A stretch of 7,144 nucleotides of DNA from JBMSHD01 sp049416425 (GTDB taxonomy: Bacteria > Pseudomonadota > Gammaproteobacteria > Francisellales > Francisellaceae). Where the stretch lies: the NCBI GenBank assembly GCA_049416425.1, contig JBMSHD010000103.1, positions 1-7,144 on the forward strand, given 5' to 3'. The notes beneath the pieces are model-generated. The model was given only the letters and a program-made list of their open reading frames with translations, ran no database searches and was not told the DNA's origin. Made by a program: the position numbers and the translations under genes. This document shows, in pieces, positions 6,328 to 7,144 of the stretch (position 1 is its first letter; every line of letters starts with the position of its first letter).

Positions 6328-7020
6328 TCATTGACTGTCTTTTTTTGACAGCGCCTTATGGATATCTCGCGTCATTGCTCTGGCAGCCAGAGAAGGCCGC
6401 TTATATTTCAGAATATAATCATTCGGAGTCAGGCGATCGCCGATGACCACGCGAAAGCATGGTTTTTGTCGTGGCACCTCATACCATTTTTCACCTTTGG
6501 TCAAGGTTGTCGGTGAGACGGAAATATGGATAAGCCGAATCGACACCTCGGCACGAATGGCAATTTGCGCAGCTCCTCGCTTAATCTCAAGCGCCTGATT
6601 TGGCGTTGATCTTGTGCCTTCTGGAAACAACAACAGATTATGCCCGCCTGAAAGCCTGTTCTTAATCAGCTCAAACGTCTGATCACCCTTAATGTTGGGA
6701 ATGTAACCTGCTGTCTGGATTACATTTTTGATATAACGATTCTGCCATAATGAGGCCTTGACGATATTGTCACAATATTCAAGCCTTGAAACGATCATAA
6801 CATAATCTAAGAGTGAGGGGTGATTGGCGACAAATAGCACCCCTTTGTCATCCATTAACTTTTCAAAACCTCTGAGCTCAAATCGCGCTACGCCCAACAG
6901 GTGCATGATGGCCAGAAAGCATTTGAAGCTATAATGAATAAGACGTTGCGCCATCAGGATACGAGTCTGCTTATTTTGATAAAAAAGGCTCAACAGTGGA
7001 AACAGAATATAACCCAGCAT
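6328..7020 (-). CDS. PlsC-like 1-acylglycerol-3-phosphate O-acyltransferase family protein
   Basis: A lysophospholipid-type acyltransferase with NHPSLLD at 66-72 (HX4D, His67 and Asp72) and FPEGTRS at 132-138, plus CDNIVKASLWQNRYIKNV and AGYIPN, diagnostic of the subfamily in APE clusters. It is thought to transfer an acyl group while building the lipid anchor of the pigment, at the inner membrane. ATG 7020 is the first standard start codon in frame, yet the frame stays open upstream to TAA 7117-7119 and reads NRFWRVIATGISFSLFFLGG just before it, which matches the usual N-terminus of this subfamily, including its first membrane helix. The true start is therefore probably upstream, at a rare codon (ATT 7110 or ATA 7113 are the only near candidates), or has been lost. 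Positionally it matches apeD, from memory. It is the first gene of the operon visible here. Confidence 0.85.
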   Translation of the reverse strand: MLGYILFPLLSLFYQNKQTRILMAQRLIHYSFKCFLAIMHLLGVARFELRGFEKLMDDKGVLFVANHPSLLDYVMIVSRLEYCDNIVKASLWQNRYIKNVIQTAGYIPNIKGDQTFELIKNRLSGGHNLLLFPEGTRSTPNQALEIKRGAAQIAIRAEVSIRLIHISVSPTTLTKGEKWYEVPRQKPCFRVVIGDRLTPNDYILKYKRPSLAARAMTRDIHKALSKKDSQ

Positions 7021-7144
7021 GGCACCACCCAGAAAAAAAAGGGAAAAACTGATGCCGGTGGCAATAACACGCCAGAATCGATTTAAACAACTATACCCAA
7101 GTTGGTAAATTATTGATTAAATGTTCATCAAAATACTCTTTTTT
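7021..7144 (-). other. Probable unannotated 5' coding sequence of the acyltransferase and upstream gap
   Basis: Bases 7021 to about 7092 encode, in frame with ATG 7020, a stretch that looks like the conserved N-terminus of the family. Beyond that, stops occur in this frame (TAA 7117-7119), and an ATG near 7126 opens only three codons. I see no convincing promoter or terminator. An upstream gene of the cluster may end here. Confidence 0.5.

Overview
The window holds part of an aryl polyene (APE) type pigment cluster, with every gene on the minus strand. The likely host is a gammaproteobacterium of moderately low GC (roughly 45% in the parts I counted). The basis is the set of protein families and their order: PlsC-like acyltransferase, two acyl carrier proteins, a small multi-pass membrane protein, an AMP-dependent aryl-ACP ligase, a short hotdog dehydratase, a glycosyltransferase/LpxL-type acyltransferase fusion, a LolA-like carrier and an MMPL-family exporter. 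Genus cannot be read from the sequence. Ketosynthases, ketoreductase and methyltransferase of such clusters are not in view and may lie beyond either edge.

Layout in transcription order, right to left. 7020-6328 is the PlsC-like acyltransferase; its conserved N-terminus seems to continue upstream without a standard start codon. 6280-6005 and 5975-5709 are ACPs, both with the LDSID phosphopantetheine motif. 5702-5112 is a six-helix membrane protein. 5115-3763 is the ligase and 3766-3428 the dehydratase. 3427-1754 is the GT2/acyltransferase fusion. From the membrane protein to the fusion gene the junctions are gaps of 6 nt or less, 4-nt ATGA overlaps, or stop and start directly abutting, as in one translationally coupled operon. 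1738-773 is a LolA-like gene broken into two pieces, and 773 to the left edge is the N-terminal third of an MMPL exporter.

The odd part is the left 1.5 kb. A GC-richer (about 57%), apparently non-coding insert of about 290 bp (about 1200-1489) splits the LolA gene. Its first 49 bp, including a 26-bp near-perfect palindrome, recur identically in inverted orientation at 1-49, where they break the MMPL gene. Two copies of the same unnamed repeat element, pointing in opposite directions, therefore appear to hit adjacent genes of the export arm, while the synthetic genes look intact. The window starts inside the second copy, so its full length is unknown and an assembly or amplification artefact must be excluded.

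Working model, from family knowledge: the ligase loads an aryl starter such as 4-hydroxybenzoate onto an ACP, off-window ketosynthases and ketoreductase extend it, the dehydratase helps build the conjugated chain, the two acyltransferase proteins attach it to a lipid or glycolipid anchor, and the LolA-like and MMPL proteins move the product to the outer membrane. The last step is probably damaged here.
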